Shown: one piece after another, positions 42,631 to 56,000 of the stretch
Layout: each line of letters begins with the position of its first letter
Numbering within the stretch: the first letter of the stretch is position 1
NCBI GenBank assembly: GCA_904063045.1
Contig: CAJFCJ010000012.1
Coordinates: 1,922,001-1,986,000 of the forward strand
Reading direction: 5' to 3'
DNA length: 64,000 nucleotides
Source: Dimorphilus gyrociliatus
Taxonomy: Eukaryota > Annelida > Polychaeta > Dinophilidae
Translations under genes and position numbers: made by a program
The notes under the pieces: model-generated
The model's input: the letters and a program-made list of their open reading frames with translations, nothing else
What the model was told of the DNA's origin: nothing
The model's database searches: none

Positions 42631-45393
42631 ATGGCTGGAGGCAGGGGAAGGGGAGCCAGAACCAGCAGAGGAAATGGGAGAGGAGGTAATATCGTAGTTT
42701 CTCGTTAAAGATCTTAACAACGATTACTAAAGAGCCGGGTATGATAGTAAAGGGAATAAATATAGGCTTTAAAATTATATTTTAATTAAATTATTTTATC
42801 AATCACTGTTTGTAAGAGGTATAACATAATTAAGATTTTGTAGTGTCGTATTTCAGAATTTAAACGTTGATTTTCTAACACTATTTTATATAAAGTAAAT
42901 AATTTTTAGTTTTTGTTTTTGTATGTCATCCTAATTATGCATAAATCGTATCTATATGAATTCTACAAATATCTCAGTATTGTTCCCAATTGTTAGTCCT
43001 ATACATTTGAAAGGATTGAGCTTTATAATTATATCGTGTTATTATATTTTTCTATTATTATTTATGATTATTCAAGGATAAAGAATTTTAATTACTTAGA
43101 AAGTTTTCTATATAAATCATATTGTGGAAATTTACGATGTATACCCCCTTAAGATGTTATTACTGATATTAATGACACTTGGTTACACACATTCATTTTG
43201 TTTATGTGCTTTAGTTTTTGTTTTGCAGTATAATTTTTTTTCTCTCATTAGGCTCTATGAAGGGCGGGAGAGGTATGCCACCGATGGGAGGACGTGCACC
43301 TATGGATGCTCCCAATAAAGCTCCACCTCCACTTTTACCTAGAGGACCAATGCCTCGTGGAATGAGAATGCAAGGAAGAGGCGGTCCTCTTCGTCCCCCG
43401 CCGCCTCCGATGATGGCTAGAGGAATGATGAGGCCAATGGGTCCAAGGCCAATGCCAAATCCGGTATTTAGAGGACGAGGACGAGGTATGCCACCTCCTA
43501 TGCCTCCTGCCAACTTTGGATTTGATCGAGAGCGAGAGCATCCTTTGTATAATAGAGTCTTTGTTATTAGTAATCCTGGATATATGGAGGAAGATTATAG
43601 AAACGCTTTTTCAAAGTATGGTGATATTCAATATTATAAACAAGTTGATAAAGAAGGAAAAAAAAGTTGGTACTCTTTTATTTTAAGTAGTAAAATATGG
43701 ATTAAAAAAAGAACATAAATATGGTCACATTTTCTGATTTCAACAGCTTTTACCTATATAACATATAGAAGAGCCTCAGAGGCAGCTTTAGCTATTGAAG
43801 AAATGAATGGTAAGCCATTAAATGAAGGCTCAACAAACCGCGTTAGAGTAAGTAAACTAGAAGTAACAAAAAATAAGAAAGAAAAGACTGAAAATTGAAT
43901 GCTTTCTCTTACTTTTAGTGTTTATTGGCAACTAGCAAGGAAACAAGAGAAAATCAAGACAAATACGAAGAAAAAGGAAAGAGAATTTTAGTTTCCGTAG
44001 GTGTTGCAAAAACTGTTGATGAGATTAAAGCAGACTTTAAGGTTTTTCAATTAATAATCACAAATACGCTTTTGAATTATATAGTTTTATTCTCTATAGG
44101 AATACGGCGAAGTAGAACATGTGAAGTTATTGACACATAGGGATACTGGAAAATCACGTGGCTCTGCTTTCGTTACCTTTAAGCGACCCTATTGCGCTGC
44201 AATGGCATTAGAAAATCTCTCGAAAAGCTATCGACCTCAATTTGCTGAAAAGAAGCCAAAATTACCCCCAGAAAACATGATGCCACCCCCTTTCCCTCCT
44301 CAAAATCCACCATTTTCTCCAGCATTCGCTTATGATGATTGTCCCGATATGGCAGAGTACGATATATTTGACCCATCTTACTGCGGAGATTACGGTCCAG
44401 ATTTTGAACCTCCTATGGATAATAGTGGTGCAGAATTTTACAATGAAAACTTGCCAGAAACGGGTCCTAATTTTGCACCGTCACCGTCCCTTAACTCTCA
44501 AATATCTCGTATAGATTCACAACCTAGAATACCACATCCAGCTGATGTAATTAGAAATTTTCCTCACGAAGGAAAGAATGTATTATATGTAACAACGGCC
44601 AATAATGTTAACACTGACAACATTGAACATTTATTTCGAATAATACCCGGTTTTGAATCGTGTTCATTTGATTCTGAATCAGGAGAAGGAACGATAAGAT
44701 ATACAGATTCGTCATGTGCAGCATACGCAAAAGATAGATTGGATGGTTTCGAATATCCGATTAATTATCAACTAACTGTAGACTTTTGCAAACCTGAATC
44801 AAAAGAAACTAAGCATACGGAACCTAATTCGTCAGAAATATCTGAAGACGCAGAAAAGACAAACGATGAAAACTGCAGAGAGAATCATGACGAAAAGAAA
44901 GAGGACACAAAAGAAAAAGAAGACGAAGAAGCAAGTAATGAAGTTAAAGGAGAAGATGAAAAAGATAGTTTTGTGCGTGTTAGATATTGTACTTTTCCCG
45001 TTCCAGATGTTAGAGACATTGTATCGCAGGTTGAATATTAAAAATACGTTGTATAAAACATCTTTGTTAAATATGCTTTTTATATTTCAGATGGAATGCA
45101 AAACTCGGTTATTTATTGTCTCAAAACCTTCATCCTTCGACAATAGTATTATGAAAAATTTATTTTGTAGATATGGTAATTTAATAGACGCTTATTTCCT
45201 TCCTGGTAAAAATTATGGTTTTGCCAAATATGGATGTAATCAAAGTGCTGAGGAAGCTTTATCGGCCATAGACGGAAAAGAAGTTGCTGGGCAATTATTA
45301 AGAGTAGTGTTAGCTGATAATGAAGCTACAACTATAAAACGAGAAGCATCAGACACAAATTCAGACGAACCACTAAATAAAAAATCCAAATAA
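42631..45393 (+). CDS. RBM45: RNA-binding protein RBM45 with RG/Met-Pro-rich N-terminal extension
   Basis: Exons 42631-42685, 43252-43665, 43747-43847, 43919-44041, 44100-45029 and 45091-45393 give 641 residues (human about 475). After a low-complexity start rich in RGRG, GGRAPM and PPPPPMMARG (about 1-110), there are RRM1 (from NRVFVISNPGYMEEDYRNAF), RRM2 (GKRILVSVGVAKTVDEI ... SRGSAFVTF), a central RRM-like region and a C-terminal RRM (TRLFIVSKPSS, FCRYGNLIDAYFLPGKNYGFAKY) that closely follows RBM45 RRM4. The tail KREASDTNSDEPLNKKSK resembles a nuclear signal. RBM45 is a nuclear RNA-binding protein linked to splicing and stress granules. Intron 1 is 566 bp. Donors at 43666 (GTTGGT) and 44042 (GTTTTT) are weak but keep phase. 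Confidence 0.88.
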
Positions 45394-47091
45394 TAAAATA
45401 ACATTTGAAAAAATATAATGAAAGTATAAGCGTTATAAGCTGCAAGGTGGGTGTGAATTTATGCGTTGTTGTCTTATCGTTAGAAATCCTGCTTTATAGT
45501 TATTTATTTCTAGAGATCTTTTTTTTAAAAGAGAAAAAGGAACAAATTTATCAATATTATACAAAATGTTGGTTTTTTATACATTTTCTCTACATGAATA
45601 CTAAGATATTTTGTCATAAGAGAACATATCAATATACTGTAGATCATTTGGATTAATTAAATAACCTGAATTGTATTCTGTCATAATGATATGTCATCCA
45701 TTTTTTACTTTTAAAAATTGACTATTCATGTAAATTTTTTTACACATGTCTATAGAATGTTAAGTATTTCTATCTTGAGAGAGAAAAAGAAAAACGAGAA
45801 AAGAGGGAGTGAGAGAGAGAATATCAATAATTTCATAAAATGTACATTATACGTTATAAACATAAAATCATTAAATTTAAGAGTGGATTAAAAATAATAT
45901 GTTGGCGTTTAAACTTGATTCACTTTTCAAGGAAATATATCATTTAAATTGATTTTTTTGTTATATATTTTGTTATTTATATATAGTCCTATAACGTCTT
46001 TCTTCTTTTTTTTTACCTCATGTACCATAGAATGAAAAGTTATATCCTATATACCACATAATGTTGATTAATGTTATTTATAGCGTTTTCTTTTACAGTC
46101 AAAATTTAAAGTGGATAAATCCACTTGACAAACTTCTGTTTAAATTCGTTTTTTTTAGCTTTTTTACTATTGATTTCTTTAAATTAATTTCGATTAAATT
46201 ATAAGAAAAAAGCAAAGAAAGAGAGAGAGAGAGAGGTGAGGGTGAGTTAGAAAAAGCTAAAAATTTTATTATGTATTCATTTTCTATCATTTTGTTTTTA
46301 ACAAGTAAAAGGCACCTACGTAATTATCCTTCTATTTCTTTAAGCAATCTTTGCAAGATAAATGAAAGCAATCGTTCGCTAATAAGAAAATGATACATAT
46401 AAAAATATTAAAATGAGAAAAATACGAATATGGCATATCTTTTATTTCTGATTATTTAGTTGAATTGTTAATTTAAAACTATATTTCTAAGAAGTAAAAA
46501 GCAATTTATTATTTATAATAATAATGTTTGAAATTTCTATTGAAAGTATTGTTTTTGGAAACTTTACGTTCTTATTGTAATAATAAATTAAAAGAGAAAT
46601 TTCCAATTTGTTTATTATTAAAGTATTATACATATCAGAAAGAGAATGAAGAACATATGATTATTTTTAGACTTGTTTTATCTTTTCAATATTTCATTAT
46701 CGTGTTTTCTAAGAGCAACATGGCATGTCCTTTCCATATACCATACTATATATAGTATATACTGTATACTGTATACATAAACTAACGAGGTATATTTGTG
46801 TAAATATCGAAAAAAATTAATTATGATGCTTAAATATTGACTGTTTCCTTAAAGATTTTAATTTAATAAAGAAAGAAGCACCTGTAAACAACTCTATAAT
46901 CGTATTACTATCATCATTCTTTATAATTACGCTCTCATATTCGTGTTTCACTCTATAGAATGTAGAAAAAGGAAAAGTTTCATATTAGGTTTAATTCTGA
47001 TTTCATTCTTATTAAAAATAGAAGAAATTTAATGAAACAAATATTTACATGTCACAGAAAGTAGATATTATGTCGTTAATAATATACAGTG
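45394..47091. other. Long intergenic stretch downstream of RBM45
   Basis: About 1.7 kb of AT-rich non-coding DNA. It holds a GA-rich patch at 45779-45821, a GAGA tract at 46219-46237, and a cluster of TATACTGTATA copies at 46748-46778. The short ORFs here have no homology that I recognise. The right end passes into a retroelement remnant. Confidence 0.4.
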
Positions 47092-48247
47092 TAGTCGACG
47101 AGTATATCGCCTAAATATGGCAGCGAGCCAAATTATCATTACACTTGTATAATTTTAAAACCAACTGTCTTTTACCCCTCATCATTTCTTTGAGTACGTG
47201 TATTATTTATAATTACTGCTATATTACCAGTATAAACTTTAATTCTAAACGCGCTGTATTGATAAGTCAATGACGTAGCGACGACTTATGTCCCCAACCC
47301 GCTCAACGACTAAACTAATTATAAATAAGTAAAGGTATAACAATACTGAAATGCCGAGGAAAAGACCAAATAAAACCACGAGTATCACGATATGGCAAAT
47401 AGTAGAGACAGTAAAGAAAAATTCTTAAGTTTCGTCAGAGCTTTAGATTTTGTCTACGGCGACACCACTCTACAAGGAGGTAATATGGTGCAACAAATCT
47501 TGGACAAAACGGTTCCGTTCCAACCTCAAAAGGTCGCCGATTGGATCGAGTTTAAGGCATTTCTTGCAATGTTGAATTTGCAAAATTATGAAGGACGCCC
47601 TCAATTTGAACAGCTTAGACAGTTCTCAATGAGACTGCCCTCTGACATTCAAACCAAATCATAATCTCAACTAATAAATATCTGGACGATTTTGGTTCAG
47701 TTGTAGAAGAGATAGGTCACTATGTATCGAAGGTCATTAAAGGGATTGAAAGGGGAACGTATATATGTGAAGATAAAGAAATAAGCGTCGCTAGGCAAAG
47801 CCCCCCCTCCCCCGAACCATAGACCCTTGGCACATGTCGAACAGAAAAATAAGGCGAAGACTCAAGCTTCGAGCAAAGAATACAGATGTCTGTGTGATGA
47901 AAATCACCTATGTTTGGCCTATTGCCCGATTTACATCAATCTTGATGTGAAAGGAAGACAGAGAATGGTTCAAAGGTTCCACAGATGCCAGAACTGCCTA
48001 CGAGATGGGCATACCAGGGAAAAATGTCCGTCAAAATTCAATTGCAAAAAATGCAACCAAGCTCATCACACGACGTTATATCATAGAGGCAATGGTCCCG
48101 AAAACGACATCTGCCATCAACTATAATCAATTAAAGGAAAAGCAAGAAAGAATGGCCGTATATGAGACAACAGTACAATTCCAGCGTCTGGTAAATCAAC
48201 AAATCACAAAATTACCGCCCTCATCACCGGAGCAGCAGTGTCCCTGA
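47092..48247 (+). mobile_element. Decayed BEL/Pao-type retrotransposon gag remnant
   Basis: Gag-like reading frames are broken by stops and frameshifts. One piece (47392-47664) encodes an N-terminal gag-like segment (DWIEFKAFLAML). A second (about 47827-48126) encodes CLCDENHLCLAYCPIYINLD and the double zinc knuckle CQNCLRDGHTREKCPSKF / CKKCNQAHHTTLYH, characteristic of BEL/Pao gag. Between them stops occur in all frames. No protease, reverse transcriptase or integrase follows. The element may begin near TGTAGTCGACGAG (47090-47102), but no second LTR copy was found, so the ends are uncertain. It is slightly GC-richer than its surroundings, in keeping with insertion. Confidence 0.75.
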
Positions 48248-49024
48248 TCAGCAGACTACATACAGTATATATACTGTATCTTTATATATGATATACAAGT
48301 TTATATGAATTTAGTATCTATACCTCGGTTGTCGGGGAAAATGGCTCCTTAAAGAATATTTACATTTACCTTTGTTTAGTAGATTGTATTTCTAGGAATT
48401 GAATTTATTTAAAAATATACTTGCCTTCAAAATATCCATTATGGAAATGATACAACAGGAAGTTGAGTTTTTTTACAAACTGATTAATTGCTCTTTTCTT
48501 TCGCAACTCTTTTTTTATTTAGAATCGTGATGGTTCATTACTTTAAAACTTAATATTTAATGGGAAAGAGGTATTCGTTGGAAGGATGAAGGGGTAAAAG
48601 AGCTTTATAATAGGGAAAGCGAGTCAAACGAGAAAATCTTTGCTTTCTTTGAAGGTAAACTTGACGCTCAGAGTAATACGAGCTCCATTGTATTTTCCTA
48701 CGGAATAGACAAAGAAGTGTATCTTACAAGGATTTATTGTATTTTTTTGATTTTTTAAAGCGATATTATAGTTATTTATAATCGTCATTTTCTCGCTTAA
48801 CACCCAACAACAGCAGGAATTTATTATGTTTAAATACCTATCTTGTTAATTAATCTTTAGATATTTTTACGGTGTTAAAGAGCAAGAATTATTCGAATGT
48901 TGAGGCGGTTAGTATTTACAACTCTTCAAAACATCAAATAATCTAACAAAGGAAGTTTTTAATCAAATATGTATTTACATATATTGTTATATAATTATTT
49001 ACAAATAATGCATAGAATTCAATT
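48248..49024. other. Gap between gag remnant and URB2-like 3' end
   Basis: 777 bp without coding signal. It contains a perfect 20-bp palindrome (ATACAGTATATATACTGTAT, 48268-48287) and probably the URB2-like 3' UTR. Confidence 0.4.
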
Positions 49025-52000
49025 CTAAACTTTTCCTGTATATCTAAAATTTCTTTCAAATTCTTCACTTAAGCTTAAGAATAGTGTCAAAGCCGCCGGC
49101 GGTAGATTGATTCTCAACAAACCCATATCTTTTCCTTCCAACAAATCCATTACGTGATATATAGCATTAGACAAAGGGCCTGTAGAACTTCCTCCCTGCA
49201 TACAATACGCTGCTATAAGTTGAACAGATACTCTTAAAAAGTTGGGTTTGGACAAGATAGCACATGCTTTTTCAAAGTTCTCTTTACAACTTTGAATTAC
49301 TTCCATATTTTCTTTCATTAGATTTTCTAAAATGCAACTTAACGTGTTGACTATCAAATATGGGGGTGCGCTGTTGCCAGAGACAGCAAGTTGTACAGAT
49401 CGGCATGCTAATGAATAAAATTCGCTAGATCTGTTGCCTTCGAGAATAACTTCAATTATTCTCAAAATTCTTGATCCTATCTCACGTTTTACCACTTGAG
49501 GCATAATAACGGTACAAGTTTTCATTACTTCAAGTTGATCTGTCGAGTTGCCCTTGCAACAAGATTCCATAAAAGTAACAACGGCAGGGGATGTTGTAGA
49601 AATCAACGATCTTTCCTTATTCAGAAAGTTCTGAAGCAAGTGCAATTGAAAGCGCCTGCTAGATTGGTTTGCAGAGATTTGAATGATATGTTGAACGACT
49701 TTTAACATGTATTCTTTGGGTAAACCACTTATTATACCAATCAAGTTTTCTGTACAAGTATCTACATCTTCGTTAACGACTGTTGAAAACATAAGAGCGT
49801 CTTAGAGAGCGTTTATACTACAAACAATAACCTACCTCTTAAATCCTTTATTATTAACTTCACCAACACTAACCAATTTTCTATTAACCAGTCTTCAGTA
49901 ATATCAAATTCATCTCTCTTCTGACTAAGACATTTTAGGTATTTTAAAGTTCCCTCAACCTTTTCAGATATCGACTTTTGAGCTAATTCCCATAGTTTTT
50001 TAGCATATTTTGACGCCTCTTTCGATTGTAGGCAAACCGCTAAAATATTCATTGAGCAATCGATACAATTAGAGCATTTCGTGCTTTTTAATACATTCTC
50101 CAATATTTTAAATGATTGAATACTGAGACTTTCATAGAATTCGGAGCATATTTTCTTCTTTTCACCTTTTAAATAGTGGCGCTTAGAAAAAGATAAAGTC
50201 TTTGATAAAAAGAGTTCGAGTGAAGTGTAATTAGCAGCCAAAACCCAATTTGATGATTGTACATTCTTCAGTTCATTTAATGAAGCTACTTGATTCTTAA
50301 AAAATTCTTTTGTTTGTTTCGAACTGAGTATATATTCGGATTTGGCCAAACTAATAATCATAACATTGGAAACTTGCTTAAGCAGTCTAGCCAAATCGAA
50401 GGAATAATCTTCTTTCAAAAATCTGCTTTGCAAATATTCCAATACTTTATTCCATTGCAAATATTTCCACAGGTCACTTGCTTCTTTAGTATCTAGTACT
50501 TTAATGAGACCTTTCAAGCAAGTATTAAGTAGGGTTGCATTATTCGATTTATCGAGAGGAAGAGCAGAGTACAGTAAATACAGCAGAGCGAATTTCAACT
50601 TTAAATCAGATTCTAATGACTCAAAAGGAAAATCTAAAAGCAAATTCATCGTTTTTGTAAGAATGTTTATAGTTGTAGATTTTGCTTTAGGATGATTGCT
50701 AATATCGACCTTTAGAAAGTTGAGAATATCTTCACTAATAGACTTTATGTTAGTGTTATTAGTTTTTAATAATTCAATCGAGTGATCATTCCATAATTTA
50801 AACGTTTTCTTGCCTTTCAATGTTTCAGTTAGATTTTTAACCACTTGTGAAAAGAGGACTGTATGTAATTCTTTATATTCAAAAGCTTTAGAGATAATCG
50901 CCAAATTTTCATTCTCTATAATTCTATTACAAAAGTTCTCCTTCATATCTTTACTCATATAAGGATATATTAGATCGAAATTCTTTTTAGTACTCTCGAA
51001 GATATCGTTATCACTCTCGCACAAGGTTAATTCGTAGATGAATTCTATAGAATTTCTAATGATTTTTTCACTATCATTATAGCTAAAATGTTTAGCTATA
51101 CGACTTTTAAGAATTGAAAAGTTAGCTAGAATACTACGTCCCTCAATTGAATTTTGACAGTGTTTCGCTACATCTTTCCATGGAGCTTTAAGAAGAGAGA
51201 ATGAAAAATTCGATTTTTCTTTCTTTATCTCTGGTTCGTAACTGACATCTAAAGTTGTTGATAGGAGAAATTGCAAATTCGTTAATGCATAGAGTAACTT
51301 TAAGCAAGGAATGAATATTTCATCTTCCTTAAGGCTATTCTCTTCGGTACCTATACTACTTTTTATTCTTTCTCTGGTTTCATCCATAATTTCTACAAGT
51401 TTAACATTTGTACCTTGTAACAGTAGTTTATCTGAAATGATAAAATATTCTACAACTGTTGAGAGTAATTTAATAGAAGATTTCGTAAAGGAATTTTTAT
51501 GATTAAGGCAAACTTTCCAGCAATCTAAACAAATGTTACTTGTTGATTCTTCCAGTTTATTTCCTAAGTATTTTAATGCCGAACTGTTGATATCTTCTAA
51601 TTCCAAAAGAGATATAAAAAATTTTGGCAACCTTCGAAGTTTCCATTGAGTTGATATAACTGAACTATAAAAGTTATTTTCGGTATCAAAAGCGTTATGG
51701 GGTTCGAAACAGGGTAAAATATCTTTTAAATTGGCTTTTGAATGGTCAAGCTCGTATAGAATATTTGCGCATTCAAACCAATTATTATTTCTCTCCAATT
51801 GTAACAATTTTATCCATATTTCTTTACATTCTGGTACAATTTCACAAGAGCTGTATGTACGTAATAAGGTTATTAGACTCTGCAAATCCTCTTTTTTCCC
51901 ATTCCCTATCTTTTTTAAGGATATATCAAAGATTATAGCTAAGAACTCCTCTTGACCTTTCCTATTGTTATACTTTTCGCAGAATTCTTTAGGCAATCTC

Positions 52001-52719
52001 TGCAGAAGCCGACTAGTATAGTTTCCTTCTACAAGACAGTCTTTAAATTTAGTAACCAAAGCTGATTTAGATTGTTGAAGAAGATTATCTTTAAATTGTA
52101 AAGTTAATATAGTGCTTGTAAGATAACTTAGAATCCTTTCATTAGGATCTTCCAGATGGAAGACTACTTTTAAAACTTGACAAACATATTCCATAATTTT
52201 AGTAACTCCTTTATGTCTTTGTGACAGACTTATGGCATTAATTACCTTTTCAATTAAATAATCGTCGGAATTTACTACTTTGCATAGTATTTTACCTATT
52301 TGGTCAAATAAACCAGCCAGACAACTACGGCTTACTGTGTCGAATAAGAGGGACAAGCATTCCAAAACTAATAGTGAAAAATTTCCATCTATATTTTCAC
52401 ATAAGCAATCCAATAATGTTGATTTAATAATTATTTTCTCGTTATTTCCTTTTACAAATAGGAATATATCTTTTAATAGTTTCCATACATTTTCACTCTC
52501 TTTTGCTCCATCCGGTGATTTTAAAGCTCTTATGAGACTTTCTAAAATCATATTTGTCTTATTTGGAACTCTTCTTTTGCACCAAACATAACGTACCAAT
52601 TTGCACCATTCAGTAAAAGGGGGTTTTGCAAAACGAACTCTTTGATTTAACCCTTGTTTTCTATTCATTGTCGAAATCATTATTTTTACCTTACAAAGCT
52701 GGTTGAAGTATATTCTCAA
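49025..52719 (-). CDS. URB2: URB2/Npa2-like ribosome biogenesis protein
   Basis: Two exons (52719-49836 and 49800-49025, a 35-bp intron, phase 1) give about 1219 residues (human URB2 1524). It is an alpha-helical, HEAT-like protein throughout. The N-terminal FTEWCKLVRYVWCKRRVPNK resembles the family's KLAHFAWISHQCFLPNK, and the C-terminus ends FERNFRYTGKV, like the conserved FKGKV end of Urb2/Npa2. URB2 acts in the nucleolus in early 60S assembly. The start is uncertain: in-frame ATGs lie at 52719, 52680 and 52668. The 35-bp intron is extremely short; its boundaries are set by phase and by the join KDLR-DALMFST. It is divergent with POLR3A over 295 bp. Confidence 0.75.
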
Positions 52720-52895
52720 GAGATTTTTTGATTAAACTTAATAAATGAAAATAGTTTAACAATTATAAATGTTAAACACTAGATTCTGTTGTCTTTTCTA
52801 AACACGTTAAAGGACTCTTCCAACTTGCACGTGTTTCAGTCGGGCTTGAATCTAATGTCAAGGTCAGTCTTTTTACAGGAGGTAAAAACCGTTTC

Positions 52896-52908
52896 CTAGC
52901 GCCACCTG
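52896..52908 (-). promoter_or_regulatory. CTCF-like motif in the URB2/POLR3A gap
   Basis: CTAGCGCCACCTG, read on the minus strand as AGGTGGCGCTAG, is the closest match in the window to the CTCF core. It sits near the middle of a 295-bp divergent promoter. Confidence 0.45.
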
Positions 52909-53014
52909 TTTATTATTGAGATAAGTTGTTCGGCTTCAGGAATATTTCGCGAATCTGATGCAAAGTTCCACGTTTTGATGTTAACTTTTATATCCTGACC
53001 AAAAACCACCATAA

Positions 53015-56000
53015 ATGGTCAAGGAACAGTATAGAGAGGCCGATTTGGCCAGAGAAATGTAAGTAATTTGTATATGTTTAAGGATACAGTGAAAAATTCA
53101 CTTTTATTAAATTTAAATTTCATGTTTCGTTGAGCTCATTTTTTTCGTAACTTTGTAGAAGTCAATTGACTTTTGGGGTTCTCAGTTCGAAGGAAATAAG
53201 ACAGCAAGGACAAGTTCAAGTTGTTGCAAAAAATCTTTATACTCAAGATGGTATACATCAACCACATCCCTATGGTGTTCTCGATAGACAAATGGGTGTC
53301 TGCGGAAAGGCTGACAAATGTGCCGCTTGTCATAAAGATGTATTCGCGTGTACTGGGCATTTTGGTTATATTGATTTAGAGCTGCCTTGCTTTCACATTG
53401 GCCATTTTAGAAATGTTATTACAATTTTACAAACAATTTGTAAAACGTGCAGTCATGTACTATTACCTCCTCCCGAAAAAAAGAAATGGATAAGCGTGAT
53501 AAATCGACCAAATCTACCATATCTGCAAAAAAAGACGTTGAGAAAGAAGATAAGCGAACAAGCCAAGAAAATTTCGGTCTGTCCTTATTGTTCTGCGGTC
53601 AATGGAGTTGTTAAAAAGTGTGGACTTCTTAAAATTTCGCACGAACCTCATCGAGCCTTAGGTAAAAAGAAACTTGAATCGGTTATGGAAGAAAGAATCA
53701 TTGAATTTCAATCGGCTATCGATTCAAATGCCGAATTAAAGGGTCTTCTAAAAAATGGTCATCCATCAATAATTCTAAATCCAATGATAGTTTTGGAGTT
53801 ATTTAAGAGAATACCTCGAGAAGATATTGGTTTATTGATGATGTCTTCGGCGTCAGGAACACCTGAAGATATAATATTAACAAGAATTCCTGTACCACCT
53901 GTTTGTATAAGGCCATCTGTAGTTTCGGATGTTAAAGGTGGTACAACAGAAGATGATATAACAATGAAACTATCCGAAATTATATTCTTGAATGATGTTA
54001 TCTGTAAACATCGAGCGACAGGTGCAAAGATGCACATGATGATGGAAGATTGGGACTTTTTACAACTGCAGGTAACACAAAATATATTAACATACTAAAT
54101 ACAAATTAATATACATTCGAAGATAACTTTTCTGAATAGGTTGCACTCTTAATAAATTCTGAAACAACCGGTGTTCCACCTCATATGCAACCGAAAAAAC
54201 CTCTCAGAGGCTTGTGCCAGAGATTAAAAGGCAAACAAGGTAGATTCAGAGGAAATCTTTCTGGAAAACGAGTTGATTTTTCCAGTAGAACTGTAATATC
54301 ACCCGATCCTAATATGAGAATAAATCAAGTTGCCATTCCTATACACGTTGCAAAAATCTTAACATTTCCGGAGAGAGTAACACCGCATAATATTAAACTA
54401 ATGAAACAATTAATTAAAAATGGCTGTGATGTTCACCCAGGAGCAAACTTTGTTCAATTTCGTTCAGGTGGTAGGAAATTTTTAAAATTTGGTAACAGAA
54501 CGATGATTGCCCGTGATATACGACCTGGCGATGTCATAGAACGTCATTTGGCAGACGGAGACGTCGTCTTATTTAATAGACAGCCGTCGCTTCATAAATT
54601 GTCGATTCAGGCTTTCAGAGCAAGAGTAATGCCTCATAGAACATTCCGGTTTAATGAATGTTGTTGCACACCGTTTAACGCTGATTTTGATGGAGACGAA
54701 ATGAATATTCATCTTCCACAGACAATTGAGGCTAAAGCAGAAGCTTTAACCCTTATGGCTTCAACTAAAAATATTATTACACCTAGGAATGGAGAGCCTC
54801 TTATTGCCGCTATTCAAGATTTTATAACAGCCTCATTTCTATTAACCAAGAAAGACGAATTTTTTACCAAAGCTAAAGCTTGTCAGTTAATTTCATCAAT
54901 TCTTACGGAGGATGACTCTACAACAAAAATCGACTTACCTACTCCAGCGATAATAAAACCCGTCCAGGTTTTTACATTCATTCCCTTCTCTCTTTATTAA
55001 TAATTGAATAAAACTATTAATAAAATTTCATATTAATAATGATAAATTATTACAGATGTGGAGTGGTAAACAAATTTTCTCACTAGTCTTGAGACCTTCC
55101 AAGGCGCATGGGCAAATAAATATAAGAACAAAGGGCAAGAACTATTCAAAAGATGAAGAACTGTGCTGTAATGACTCCTACGTGGTTATTTATAATTCTC
55201 AACTGCTTGCTGGGGCCATGGACAAAACTACTTTGGGATCAAACTCGAAAAATAATGTTTTCTACGTTTTATTGCGAGATTATGGTGAAGATATGGCAGC
55301 AGCCGCCTTATCTAGATTAGCCCGTATTGCTCCAGCTTATCTCTCACACAGAGGGTTTTCAATAGGAATAGGTGACGTCACACCTGGAAAAACCCTTGTT
55401 GACGCTAAGGTTAAACTAGTCGATAAGGGATATGCTCTCTGTGAGGATTATATTAAGTCTTTGAATGAAGGCAATTTAGCTACTCAGCCTGGATGCACAT
55501 TAGAAGAGACTCTAGAATCATTAATATTAAGGGAACTTTCGCAAATTCGAGAAGAAGCGGGTAAAGCCTGTCTACGAAATTTGCATTCGTCAAATTCTCC
55601 CTTGACTATGGCTATTTGCGGCTCTAAGGGTTCTTTCATTAATATTTCTCAGATGATTGCCTGTGTCGGACAACAAGCCATCAGCGGGAAAAGACCGTAC
55701 GATGGTTTTGAACAGCGTTCTCTACCACACTTTCCACGGCTCTCCAAAAAACCAGCCGCTAAGGGATTTGTTAGAAACTCGTTTTATTCTGGTCTTACAC
55801 CAACTGAATTTTTTTTCCATACAATGGCTGGCCGTGAAGGTCTGGTCGATACAGCTGTTAAGACTGCTGAAACTGGCTATATGCAAAGAAGACTAGTAAA
55901 GTCTCTTGAAGACGTTTGTTGCCATTACGACGGAACCGTTAGAGATGCTAACAAAGCGGTTGTCCAATTTGTGTACGGGGAAGATGGACTCGATCCCACA

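Noticed and set aside
43211-43541. Two long minus-strand ORFs rich in Gly/Ile/Pro opposite RBM45
   Set aside because: They are antisense shadows of the RG/Met-Pro-rich RBM45 exon 2, with no splice partners and biased composition.
44866-45041. Lys-rich plus-strand ORF overlapping the acidic part of RBM45
   Set aside because: It is the alternate frame of a GAA/AAA-rich stretch; the RBM45 frame joins properly to the next exon.
47090-47350. Possible 5' LTR of the BEL/Pao remnant
   Set aside because: It begins TGT and precedes gag, but no matching second copy was found downstream, so an LTR cannot be claimed.
48268-48287. Perfect 20-bp palindrome as a possible transcription terminator or operator
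   Set aside because: It belongs to a set of similar dispersed TA palindromes; there is no evidence for a terminator in this eukaryotic context.
53759-54037. Minus-strand ORF inside POLR3A
   Set aside because: Complete overlap with a highly conserved POLR3A exon; no homology of its own.
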